DNA from: Runella aurantiaca
Lineage (GTDB): Bacteria > Bacteroidota > Bacteroidia > Cytophagales > Spirosomataceae
Length of the DNA: 64,000 bases
NCBI RefSeq assembly: GCF_003339505.1
Contig: NZ_QPIW01000022.1
Location: 1 to 64,000 of the forward strand
Direction of reading: 5' to 3'
The notes under the pieces are model-generated. The model worked only from the letters and a program-made list of their open reading frames with translations. It was not told the DNA's origin and ran no database searches. The position numbers were made by a program, and so were the translations under genes. Shown here in pieces: positions 18,078 through 26,760 of this stretch. Position 1 is the first letter of the stretch. Each line of letters begins with the position of its first letter.

Positions 18078-20228
18078 ATGAAAAAATCTATTTATAAAAC
18101 AGTGTTGTTGCTGGGTTTGCTTTCGGCAAACTTTGGGGCTTCTGCCCAATTAATGCAATGGAAAGAAATTGCTTCGGGTGTCTGGAAAGTGTCTGTGGGT
18201 AAGCCTGAAGCCTATAATCTGCTGACGGCTTCGGGCGCTCAGCCCAATACCAATGCCCTGAAAAATATGGGTACAACGGGATTTCCGTTGGACCAAAACG
18301 AGATTTCGGTGCAACTCCGAGACGGCAAGACCTATTTACGCTTCCCTCTGGATAGGGGAGAACAACTTTACGGCTTCGGGCTCAATTTTCAGACCGTTCA
18401 TCAACGGGGGAAAATCCTGCAACTACACATGGACCATTATGGCAACAAAGACAACGGTCGTACCCACGCGCCCGTTCCTTTTTATGTGTCGTCCAAAGGC
18501 TACGGGGTGTTTGTGAATTCGGCGCGTTACATCAACGTGTACGCGGGCACCGCCGTCCGGACCGACAGCAAAAATCCACCGTTGCTACAAGACCGCAATA
18601 CCGACAAAAACTGGCAAGCGCACCCTTATTCCGATGCGGTCGAAATGCTCGTGCCAGCGGGCGGTGTGGAGCTGTATGTTTTTGGTGGGCCATCGCCGAT
18701 GGAAGCCGTACGGCGATTTAATTTATTCAATGGCGGAGGCTGCCTGCCGCCGCGTTGGGGGCTAGGTTTTACGCAGCGCGTCAATCGTTTGTATTCCGAC
18801 AAAGACGTGCAAAAAGAGGCTCTTGAGTTTGAAGAGAAAGGCTACCCGCTGGATTTTATCGGACTCGAACCTGGCTGGCAGAGTAAATCTTATCCCTGCA
18901 CTTTTGAGTGGGACAAAACCCGTTTTCCTCAGCCTGCTGCTTTTGTAAAAGACATGCTCAGCAAGGGCGTTCGCATCAATCTTTGGACTAATCCGTACAT
19001 ATCACCCGAGGCTTCAATTTACCCCAAAATTGCGCCGTTTACGGGCTCACATTCGGTGTGGGTGGGAGCCGTGCCTGATTTAACGATTCCCAAAGCGCAA
19101 GCCATTTATTGGGGTCAATTTGACAAAGACCACGTCAGCATCGGTGTCAGCGGGTATAAAATCGACGAAGTGGATGGCTTTGATTCGTGGCTTTGGCCCG
19201 ATGTGGCTACGTTTCCTTCGGGGCTCAGTGCCGAGCAAATGCGCCAGACATACGGGGTGTTGGTGATGAAACAAAGCACTGACCTGTTTCGTAAACACAA
19301 CCGACGTACCTACGGGTTGGTGCGGGCGTCCAACGCGGGTGGGGTGTCGTTGCCGTACGTGATTTACAATGATAATTACAGCCACGAAGATTTTATTACG
19401 GGCTTGATTAACAGCGGTTTTTCGGGAACCCTATGGACGCCAGAAGTGCGGGCTTCTAAGACGGGTGAAGAATGGTTGCGGCGGTTTCAATCGGTGTGTT
19501 TTTCGCCGATGGCGATGATAAATGCGTGGGCCAGCAGCACCAAACCTTGGACGTTTCCAGAAGTGGCGGAGCAAATCAAAGAAATTTCGCAACTACGGAT
19601 GCGCATGATGCCGTACTGGTACACCGAATTTGCCAAGTATCATTTTGAAGGTACGCCGCCGTTTCGGGCCGTTAATCTTGAACCCGATTTTAAGACGGAG
19701 CTAAAAAAGGAACTTCTGAATGCCAATTTGGAAGAAAACCCTTACGCCGTGGCCGTCAACAAAGAAATCAAAGACCAGTACATGGCGGGAGAATACCTGT
19801 TGGTAGCGCCGATGTTTACGGGCCAGACCTCCCGTAAAGTGGTGTTGCCTAAAGGGAAATGGTACGATTTCTATACTGGCAAATTGGTAGGAGAGGGTGA
19901 GGTGATTTCCGTTACGCCGGGGTTAGAAAAAATTCCCGTTTTCGTCAAAGACGGGGGCATTATCCCGATGATGCCCGTGATGTTACACGCTCCTCAACCC
20001 AACCAAAAAGTAGATATTGAAATACGTCATTACGGTCAAAAACCTGCCCAATACAAGCTCTACGACGACGACGGTGAAACCTTCGATTATGAAAAAGGCC
20101 AGTTCAGTTGGCGAACCATTACCGTTGCGCGCCAAGCCAATGGCGAATGGAAAGGTACTATCTCCAACCCCGAAAACGGCAAACCCAACACCGTGGGGAA
20201 CGTGACTTGGAAATTTATGACGCCTTAG
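18078..20228 (+). CDS. Glycoside hydrolase family 31
   Basis: 716 residues with a signal peptide (LLLGLLSANFGASAQ). GH31 enzymes are alpha-glucosidases, alpha-xylosidases or sulfoquinovosidases. An N-terminal beta-sandwich precedes LYGFGLNFQ; the barrel begins near residue 225 at PPRWGLGFTQR; GYKIDEVDGFD near residue 357 holds the predicted nucleophile Asp; a C-terminal beta domain carries YDFYTGK. The segment after the nucleophile is not the common WNDMNE, so substrate class is open. Two strong hairpins follow the stop. Confidence 0.9.
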   Translation: MKKSIYKTVLLLGLLSANFGASAQLMQWKEIASGVWKVSVGKPEAYNLLTASGAQPNTNALKNMGTTGFPLDQNEISVQLRDGKTYLRFPLDRGEQLYGFGLNFQTVHQRGKILQLHMDHYGNKDNGRTHAPVPFYVSSKGYGVFVNSARYINVYAGTAVRTDSKNPPLLQDRNTDKNWQAHPYSDAVEMLVPAGGVELYVFGGPSPMEAVRRFNLFNGGGCLPPRWGLGFTQRVNRLYSDKDVQKEALEFEEKGYPLDFIGLEPGWQSKSYPCTFEWDKTRFPQPAAFVKDMLSKGVRINLWTNPYISPEASIYPKIAPFTGSHSVWVGAVPDLTIPKAQAIYWGQFDKDHVSIGVSGYKIDEVDGFDSWLWPDVATFPSGLSAEQMRQTYGVLVMKQSTDLFRKHNRRTYGLVRASNAGGVSLPYVIYNDNYSHEDFITGLINSGFSGTLWTPEVRASKTGEEWLRRFQSVCFSPMAMINAWASSTKPWTFPEVAEQIKEISQLRMRMMPYWYTEFAKYHFEGTPPFRAVNLEPDFKTELKKELLNANLEENPYAVAVNKEIKDQYMAGEYLLVAPMFTGQTSRKVVLPKGKWYDFYTGKLVGEGEVISVTPGLEKIPVFVKDGGIIPMMPVMLHAPQPNQKVDIEIRHYGQKPAQYKLYDDDGETFDYEKGQFSWRTITVARQANGEWKGTISNPENGKPNTVGNVTWKFMTP

Positions 20229-20232
20229 CGCA

Positions 20233-20301
20233 CGTCGGGTTGTGAGCAACCCGACGCACAATGACCTCTAAAGCCGCCGTTGGTGTTATTCCACCAACGG
20301 C
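20233..20301. terminator. Two adjacent hairpins between convergent genes
   Basis: Hairpin one: CGTCGGGTTG with CAACCCGACG, loop TGAG (20233-20256). Hairpin two: GCCGTTGGTG with CACCAACGGC, loop TTATTC (20276-20301). Both stems are perfect 10-mers. They lie between the GH31 gene (plus) and the S9 peptidase gene (minus) and can end both transcripts. The TGAG loop with GTTG/CAAC closing stem recurs at 50.8 kb. Confidence 0.65.
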
Positions 20302-20379
20302 CTTGCTTCAACTTTTCTCAATTCATACCTCCTACTTTATACTTCTTATTTCTGACCTCCTACTTCTAAACTCCTACCT

Positions 20380-22362
20380 TTACTTCTTCAAATAGGTATT
20401 AAACCACTTGATGTAGCGTTCAAAACGGTCTTTTTGGAAGCTTGGGTTGGTGATACCGTGGAATTGGCCCGGGTAAATAATCAATTCCGTGGGTGTTCCG
20501 AGTGAGCGTAAGGCCTGATACATCTGTTCGCTGCCTACCGACGGAACGTTAAAATCACTTTCGCCCACCATAAATTGGGTAGGTGTTTTGATGCGGTCGG
20601 CTTTGAGGAAGGGATAGGACAGGGCCACGTATTTATCGAAATTTTTCCACGGGGAGCCTAGTTCATTTTCGTACTGCAATATGTACTGGTCGACGCCGTA
20701 CAGCGACGAAATCATCGCTACGCCCGCCCCGCTGGAGGCCGCTTTGAAACGCGTGTCGGAAGCGATGGTGTAATTGGTCAAAATACCCCCGTAGCTCCAG
20801 CCGCCGATGCCCAATTTTTCGGGGTCAGCAATGCCGTTTTGGACCAAGTAATCCGTTGCTCCCAAAATATCCAATACTTCTTTGTTGCCCCAATCGGCCG
20901 AAATAATTTTGCTATACTCCAAGCCGCGCCCATTGGAACCGCGATAATTGACGGCCACAACGGCATAGCCCGCCGCTGATAGCATCTGGCGACTCAGATC
21001 AAAGCTGAATTCATCCTGCGCTACGGGACCGCCGTGAATAAACAGAATCGTGGGCAACTTAACGCCTTTTACCGCGTTGGCGGGGCGGTACAAAAGGTTG
21101 GAAACGCTGGCCCCATCTTTGCTTTTTGAGGTAAACCCTTCGACGGTGGCCAAGGCCAACGGCGCCAGAAAAGCCTCTTGATGGGTGGTTAAGCGACGAA
21201 GGTTGCCGCTTTCCAAAGCGTATAGTTCACTGGGCGTTTGTGGGTCGCTCATGACCGTGAGTATTGTTCCAGAAGGGTGCCGTTCGAGGGCCGAAACGCT
21301 CCGGTTACCCGTCAATGTTTTGGTCATTTTTCCGTCGGCTATGGCAAATTGGGCCACATAACGGGTGCGGTCATCGGTAACTAAGGCGTGGAGAAACGCC
21401 CCGTCTTTGGTCCAAAGTGGCGAGCCTACTGGACGGTCGAGCGTTTTGCTCAACAGTTTTGGCTCGCCTCCGTCCTTGGACACCACGCACAAAATCGTTT
21501 GATCATACATGAAGTAATTATCGGAAGACGTAGAGCGTACGTAAGCGATTTGTTTTCCGTCGGGGCTCCATTCAGGGCCTGAATCACGGCCCGTCCAAGT
21601 GGTAACCTGCTTCATGATGGCGTTGGGTTTGGCATCGATGATCCAAATATCGGTATTGGCATTGCGGTCAGGGTCGGTGGTGTGGTTGCTCACAAATGCA
21701 ATCTGTGTACCATCAGGCGACCATTTGGGAGAAGTTTCGTTGTAGATGCCTTTGGTTAGGGTGTCTATTTTCTTAGTAACCAAGTCATACAGGTACAAAT
21801 GTGTCGTTTTTTTGGTGAGGTAGCCTTCTACATCCTGTTTGAATTTAAAACGGTCAATGACGATGGGCTTGGTCATTTTGGATTTTGAAGTATCGGGGTC
21901 GTTGCTGATGACTAAGGCGATTTTTTTGCCATCGGGCGCCCACGCATAGTCCGACAAACTTCCTTTTTTCAAATCGGTCAATTGCCGTGCTTCCCCGCCG
22001 CGAACGTCTATCAGCCAAATCTGACTGCTCGTGAGCCCGTTACGGGAAGAGGTAAACGACAAATATTTACCGTCTGGACTCCAGCGCGGCTGCGATTCTC
22101 CATCGGGGCTGTAGGTGAGTTGAATCGACTCTTTACCATCCCATGAGTTCATCCAAATGTCAGCGTTGCGTTTGTTTTTGACCGAATCTACCGACGACAG
22201 GGTGTAAGCCACCCACTTCCCACCGGGTGAAATTTGCGGGTCGCTTAGCGTTTGGAGACGATATACATCTGAGGGTTTTAAAGGTCGTTTGGGGGTGGTT
22301 TGGGCGTAAGTGCCAAAACCGAAAATCAGTGCTGTAAAAGTTAAAATAAAGCTTTTTTTCAT
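20380..22362 (-). CDS. S9 family prolyl oligopeptidase-like peptidase
   Basis: 660 residues with a signal peptide (FILTFTALIFGFGTYAQ). The first two thirds form a beta-propeller of PD40/TolB-like repeats (QPRWSPDGKYLSFTS, PEWSPDGKQIAYV, SPKWSPDGTQIAFV). The C-terminal alpha/beta hydrolase domain has nucleophile GGWSYGG (Ser about 534), the Asp in GESDFNVP and the His in PGQFHGI. These exported serine peptidases cleave peptides into short fragments for uptake. Full length, intact. Confidence 0.94.
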   Translation of the reverse strand: MKKSFILTFTALIFGFGTYAQTTPKRPLKPSDVYRLQTLSDPQISPGGKWVAYTLSSVDSVKNKRNADIWMNSWDGKESIQLTYSPDGESQPRWSPDGKYLSFTSSRNGLTSSQIWLIDVRGGEARQLTDLKKGSLSDYAWAPDGKKIALVISNDPDTSKSKMTKPIVIDRFKFKQDVEGYLTKKTTHLYLYDLVTKKIDTLTKGIYNETSPKWSPDGTQIAFVSNHTTDPDRNANTDIWIIDAKPNAIMKQVTTWTGRDSGPEWSPDGKQIAYVRSTSSDNYFMYDQTILCVVSKDGGEPKLLSKTLDRPVGSPLWTKDGAFLHALVTDDRTRYVAQFAIADGKMTKTLTGNRSVSALERHPSGTILTVMSDPQTPSELYALESGNLRRLTTHQEAFLAPLALATVEGFTSKSKDGASVSNLLYRPANAVKGVKLPTILFIHGGPVAQDEFSFDLSRQMLSAAGYAVVAVNYRGSNGRGLEYSKIISADWGNKEVLDILGATDYLVQNGIADPEKLGIGGWSYGGILTNYTIASDTRFKAASSGAGVAMISSLYGVDQYILQYENELGSPWKNFDKYVALSYPFLKADRIKTPTQFMVGESDFNVPSVGSEQMYQALRSLGTPTELIIYPGQFHGITNPSFQKDRFERYIKWFNTYLKK

Positions 22363-22526
22363 GTTGAATTGCTAATGAAGTTTGAAGGTTGAGAGAAATA
22401 AATATGGAGTGGCAAATTATGCAATAAAACTTAAATGACCACACGGGCCGTAGCTTGATAATGAATAAACTTGAGTGACAAATTGTTTTCAATATGTGAA
22501 ATAATCCTTATTAAAATAGCTCGATA

Positions 22527-22619
22527 GGTATCAAAAATAAGCGATGTAATTTTTTTAAAAGTACCCTAGGAGCGTCATAAAGGGCATAAAACAAAAAAAG
22601 CTCAGATTCCTCTGAGCTT
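22527..22619 (-). repeat. Oldest scar of the tRNA-Asp attachment region, with terminator
   Basis: GGTATCAAAAATAAGCGATGT, a GCCCTAGGAGCGTCATAAAGG-like block and the hairpin AAGCTCAGA/TCTGAGCTT (22598-22619) reproduce, with a few mismatches, sequence at 25312-25400 and 48356-48462 next to the intact tRNA-Asp. No tRNA remains here. The hairpin has its T tract in the minus direction, so it now terminates the outer-membrane receptor gene. Confidence 0.75.
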
Positions 22620-22686
22620 GGGGTGGCCATAAATAGCCATTTCTGGCAAACAAAATCATGGCTTTGGGCGAAACAACCTTTGAGGC

Positions 22687-25152
22687 TTAGAACTCGCGCT
22701 CGCCAAATTCGCTCGCTGGCAACTTGGTTTTTCGATCGGTTTTGTTGAAGCTATACGAGAGGTTTAACAAGAAAATATTGGTCTCTTGGATGTAATTGGT
22801 GGTGGTGTAAAAATTACTACCCCAAGTTGTAATTCGTTGTTCATTGACTTTCATTTTCCCGAATGACATATTTTGCCAAAGTAGCGAAACACTTATTTTG
22901 TTGTTCAACAATGATTTTTTTACCGAAAAATTAGGCTGATAAAACCGCGAGTCCTCGCCCTGCGCGGTGTTTCTCGCCGATAAATACGACAAATTGAACT
23001 GCGTACTCAGAGTAGGCGTGATTTGATAATTAAGGTTAGAATTTATGGAATACACCCAGCCTTGGCTATTGACCACCACCGACTTATCAAACAGTCTTCC
23101 CTTGATTTTCAGGTTATAAACATTTCCACCGACAAAGATTTTAAGCTTTTTAACGGGTGAAATCGTCACCCCAATTTCCGAGCCCATCAACCGCGCCTTG
23201 CCTGCGTTGGTGTAAATTCGGTTCAAAATCGTGTCGTTATATACACTGTTGACGCGGTTGACAATGTCCGTAATTTGTTGGCGATACACATTCCAGTACA
23301 ACGACACTTTCTTAAAATCTTTGGTCAGCCCCAACTCATAAATTCCTACAAATTCAGGGCGGATGTTGGGGTCACCTTGTTCGAGGGTTTCGCTGTGTTC
23401 GCGTTCGGGATAAGGATTCAGCTCATTATTGGTCGAACGTTGCACGCGGCGACTGTAGGCGGCTTTGAGTCGCAGGTCTTTTCCCATATCGTACAGCAAA
23501 TTGGCCGAAGGGAACAAATTTGACAATTTCAATTCATTGGGTTTTCCACCACGGTCGTCCGTAAATTCACGAAGGGCATTCTCATACCGCAATCCCGACG
23601 AAAATTCTAGTTTTTTGTACTTACCTGCGTACTGGGTATACAGGCCATGAATGCGGTTATAAATGGCGATGTTGGCCGTAAAAGCAGGATTGACCACCAA
23701 CGGCTGATTGTTGCCGTTTTTATCCGAATAAACAAACACACCCTCTTGGTTTTGTTGACGGTACTGGTAGCCCAGTGACAGTTTTCCAATGCCTATTTGC
23801 TTTTCGTAATCTGCTTTGAGGCGAAGGGCCCTGAGCGGATTAGAGCCAGTGTTAAGGGTGTATTGAAGGGTATCGCGGAGGTTATTAATGTTGATATTGC
23901 TGTTTTTGGTAAAGCCGTCAATCAGCGCATTTTCGTACAAGCCCGAAACGCTCAAGGTCGAGGCGTTTTTGAATTTGTGGGTATAATCAAGGTTTACCAC
24001 CTTAAACTCACCAGATTTTAGTACCAAGTTGGGGTTAAAATACTGCGTTCTTCCTACTACTTGATTGGTAAGAAGGTTGGTTTTGGTGTTGTTTCGGTAA
24101 TAAATATCGGCCGTGCGATACTGATCGCGGGCACCAAGATACACCCCCGCAGAAAGCTCATCTGATTTTGAAATGGAATAAATGACCGATGCCCGGGCGC
24201 CGTAGTTATCTCGTTTTAGGCTCCGCTCTCCGTCGCTTGGGAATTGGGTCAATACGTTGTTAATAATGGTATAAACATCTCCTTCTCTTCTCCCAGCAAT
24301 GTCGTTTTTGAGGTAATTTCCCGAAACCGTCACGTCCAACTTTCCTTTGCGGTAATTGAGCGTGGCATCGGCTCCGTAGCGAAGGGGTTCAGTCGCGTTT
24401 TCGTAGGCTTTCAGGCGCGGCAGGCCGTATTGGACGTTGGTTGTCAGCGACAAACCGTCGTTGGTGCCTGTTTTCGTAACAATGTTGATGATTCCTGCTT
24501 TGCCGTCGGCATCGTATTTGGCCGAGGGAGCCGTTATCATTTCTATTTTTTCAATGGTATTGGCAGGAATTTGCGACAAAATCGTGGCGGCATCAATCTG
24601 CGAAGGTTTGCCATTGACCAAAATCAAAAAGCCTTTTGACCCTCTCACCGTAATTTCTCCTTCGGCATTTACCATCACCGACGGGATGTTTTTTAGGACA
24701 TCGGTGGCCGTACCACCGCGAGCCACTTCAAACTGTTCGGCTTTGAAAACCTGTTTTTCGAGGGTGGCTACCACGTTGGGTTTAATGCCCGTCACGGTCA
24801 CCACGTCCAGTTGTTGACTCGATGGACTGAGCGCAATCGAACCCAAATCAAGCCGTTGACTGGCTTTGTCATAACTTACTTCAATGTACTTGGTTTTATA
24901 GCCTACATATTCGACCTTAATAACGTATTTATCATCTTTCAAGCCCACAAACTGAAACGAACCCTTTTCGTCGGCTACTTCTCCTTTGACCATACTCCCC
25001 TGATTTTTGGATTCCAGTCGAATCGTGGCAAACGCCAGCGGCTCGGTCGTTAGCGAGTCAACGAGTTTGCCTTTGATAAAACTACCTGATTGGGTAAAAG
25101 CAGCCAGCGAAATGTGCAGCAGCAGAAGGGGAAGCAAAATTTTTCTTAACAT
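22687..25152 (-). CDS. Outer-membrane beta-barrel receptor with CarboxypepD-regulatory domain
   Basis: 821 residues from the ATG at 25152 (signal peptide MLRKILLPLLLLHISLAAFTQ); an in-frame start 30 bases upstream would add 10 residues. Domains: carboxypeptidase-regulatory-like beta-sandwich (about 25-105, with GKLVDSLTTEPLAFATIRL), a plug domain (about 120-225, TATDVLKNIPSVMVNAEGEI), then a large TonB-receptor-like barrel of the OMP_b-brl_3 type to the C-terminal Phe. No SusD partner is next door. It lies between two attachment-site scars and so may be cargo from an older insertion. Confidence 0.88.
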   Translation of the reverse strand: MLRKILLPLLLLHISLAAFTQSGSFIKGKLVDSLTTEPLAFATIRLESKNQGSMVKGEVADEKGSFQFVGLKDDKYVIKVEYVGYKTKYIEVSYDKASQRLDLGSIALSPSSQQLDVVTVTGIKPNVVATLEKQVFKAEQFEVARGGTATDVLKNIPSVMVNAEGEITVRGSKGFLILVNGKPSQIDAATILSQIPANTIEKIEMITAPSAKYDADGKAGIINIVTKTGTNDGLSLTTNVQYGLPRLKAYENATEPLRYGADATLNYRKGKLDVTVSGNYLKNDIAGRREGDVYTIINNVLTQFPSDGERSLKRDNYGARASVIYSISKSDELSAGVYLGARDQYRTADIYYRNNTKTNLLTNQVVGRTQYFNPNLVLKSGEFKVVNLDYTHKFKNASTLSVSGLYENALIDGFTKNSNININNLRDTLQYTLNTGSNPLRALRLKADYEKQIGIGKLSLGYQYRQQNQEGVFVYSDKNGNNQPLVVNPAFTANIAIYNRIHGLYTQYAGKYKKLEFSSGLRYENALREFTDDRGGKPNELKLSNLFPSANLLYDMGKDLRLKAAYSRRVQRSTNNELNPYPEREHSETLEQGDPNIRPEFVGIYELGLTKDFKKVSLYWNVYRQQITDIVNRVNSVYNDTILNRIYTNAGKARLMGSEIGVTISPVKKLKIFVGGNVYNLKIKGRLFDKSVVVNSQGWVYSINSNLNYQITPTLSTQFNLSYLSARNTAQGEDSRFYQPNFSVKKSLLNNKISVSLLWQNMSFGKMKVNEQRITTWGSNFYTTTNYIQETNIFLLNLSYSFNKTDRKTKLPASEFGEREF

Positions 25153-25311
25153 GTGAATGGGGTGAGATAAATAAACACCCAAAAATACGACAAAATACGT
25201 TCAACGGTTTCGATTTTTGAATCAATCTCAAAATGGAGGTGGGGGAAATTAAACTGATTTGTGGTTCTAATGGGTGAAGCTTTTGATACCCATTTCATTT
25301 AAATCAAAACG

Positions 25312-25408
25312 GGTATCAAAAATAAGCGATGTGAATTTAAAAAAAGTGCCCTAGAAGCGTCAGAAAGGGTATAAAACAAAAAAAGCTCAGATTTCTCTGA
25401 ACGGTCCG
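25312..25408 (-). repeat. Second scar of the attachment region
   Basis: GGTATCAAAAATAAGCGATGT at 25312 matches 22527; the following block TGCCCTAGAAGCGTCAGAAAG is identical to that at 48402-48422; the terminator arm AGCTCAGATTTCTCTGA is retained but its last bases are replaced, running directly into CGGTCCGG, the tRNA-Asp acceptor 3' strand. An inverted copy TTTGATACCC lies just upstream at 25282. This is outside the present island's left boundary. Confidence 0.75.
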
Positions 25409-25523
25409 GCGCTCCGGCTTCCTAGCGGTCTGGTGGTACGGCACACCGGCGGGACTCGAATGGCAACGAGCAACCCTCGAATCGTCGCACCTCCCTGCGT
25501 GACAGGCAGGTATTCTAACCAAC
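25401..25523 (-). pseudogene. Broken tRNA-Asp remnant
   Basis: On the minus strand, 25523-25493 reads the D-loop 3' part and the complete anticodon arm of tRNA-Asp (anticodon GTC), identical to the intact copies. After that the sequence diverges; a T-arm-like GACTCGAA piece (complement) is at about 25452 and an acceptor-like CGGTCCGG at 25401-25408. The 5' acceptor strand is missing and an unrelated GC-rich stretch interrupts the T arm. It cannot fold as a tRNA. A short protein frame over it is meaningless. Confidence 0.75.
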
Positions 25524-25578
25524 ATAAAACAAAGAAAGCTCAGATTTCTCTGAGCTTTCAAGCGGTCCGGACGGGACT
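25524..25578 (-). repeat. attL, left direct repeat of the island
   Basis: 55 bases matching 48428-48482 with two mismatches. It contains the tRNA-Asp terminator hairpin (GCTCAGA/TCTGAGC, 25538-25555) and the last bases of the tRNA (AGCGGTCCGGACGGGACT, 25561-25578, plus-strand sense). Beyond 25578 the sequence no longer follows the tRNA, so the tRNA 3' end here is the duplicated fragment left by integration. Confidence 0.88.
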
Positions 25579-25734
25579 GAAAATTAGTGCTGAATATCAG
25601 TTAGTTAACCCTGTTTTTGGGTTTGGGTATCATACAGGGTATCATAAGTTGAATAACTGTAATCAAAAAGTAATGCAGTCAACATCAATTCTATCGTATG
25701 TTTTTACTGGGAGATATTTCAGTTGAGAAAAAAA

Positions 25735-26748
25735 TCATTTAATTAAGATCCGGTTTTCACCTAAGACTCTTCGACCAGATGGAGTTAAAATATAACATTT
25801 AATATAGACGAAACCTGTTTTTGTAGTATCCTGAATTGAATACTCTGCAGTGACTATTCCCGAAGTTGATGAAGTAGTAGTATTAAAAAAAGTACCAATT
25901 CGTGCACCTGATGTAGTTGAGTCATAGAACACAATATGCTGTCCTTCTGAAACACTCCCTGTTGATCGCAAAAGTTGAGCTTTTACTGGTGTGACTGAAT
26001 TTAATTTAGGAGGTAAACTCTTAAGATCTGAAGTGATGATAGCAATTGTTGGTAGTGCAGCCTTAAACTTAACGGTCATTTCAGTTGAATAAGTCGAGCC
26101 AACTGTAGCTACAACTTTTACATCTTCTGGTTTGTTGTGTTTTAAATATGCTTTAACGATACCAGTAGAAGGCATGGTAGTTGAGAATGTGTTGGTACCT
26201 GAAATGAATGTCCCTTTCTCTGCTACGAAATGAACTAGTTTATTTGATGAAGGAGGTACTGATTTAAGACTTAAAACATTGTTTGTAAAATTATCGGCAT
26301 CAACATCATTTGTCTCAATACTTGGGGTAATCACTGTTGCTTCTACTTTATAAAATTTAACTTTATCTGTTTTAGACATAATGGGGTCTTTTAATTCCGC
26401 ACTAATAATAACGATACTCTCTTCTGTAGATTTGATATAATCAACGGCTTCTCCATTTAAATCTAAATCTTTCTCTATTGTAGCTGTTTCATTGGAGAAT
26501 TTCCCTGCTCCCGTGCTTTTTAAAACAACCTTTTTCTCTTTTAAGCTAGATAATAGATTAGAGTTGACCTTTATTCTTACTTCAGCATTTTCTTTTCCAT
26601 CTATGTCAATTGAATCTTTTTCAATTATAAGTACAAGATCATTTGAGGTTATGGATATTTTTTTTAATTCTGGCGCATTAAGTGCTTCAGGCTCAGGACT
26701 ACATTTGAAAGCCAACAGAATTATAGACAAAAGACATATTTTATTCAT
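25735..26748 (-). CDS. Lipoprotein with Ig-like (Big_1/invasin-type) repeats
   Basis: 337 residues. The signal ends in a lipobox-like LLAFKC (Cys16), so it is probably lipid-anchored. The rest looks like three Ig-like beta domains: strand patterns such as KEKKVVLKSTGAGKFSNE, then SNKLVHFVAEKGTFISG, and GQHIVFYDSTTSGARIGTF, each followed by a SGIVTAEYSI-like closing strand, as in bacterial Ig-like Big_1 domains. Last gene of a three-gene operon (12 bp after the previous). AT-rich. Function unknown; a surface sensor or structural partner of the other two envelope proteins is an inference. Confidence 0.65.
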   Translation of the reverse strand: MNKICLLSIILLAFKCSPEPEALNAPELKKISITSNDLVLIIEKDSIDIDGKENAEVRIKVNSNLLSSLKEKKVVLKSTGAGKFSNETATIEKDLDLNGEAVDYIKSTEESIVIISAELKDPIMSKTDKVKFYKVEATVITPSIETNDVDADNFTNNVLSLKSVPPSSNKLVHFVAEKGTFISGTNTFSTTMPSTGIVKAYLKHNKPEDVKVVATVGSTYSTEMTVKFKAALPTIAIITSDLKSLPPKLNSVTPVKAQLLRSTGSVSEGQHIVFYDSTTSGARIGTFFNTTTSSTSGIVTAEYSIQDTTKTGFVYIKCYILTPSGRRVLGENRILIK

Positions 26749-26760
26749 AATGGTAAAGTT

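Noticed and set aside
25337-25561. 74-residue frame at the left boundary
   Set aside because: It is a translation of the broken tRNA and attachment scars.
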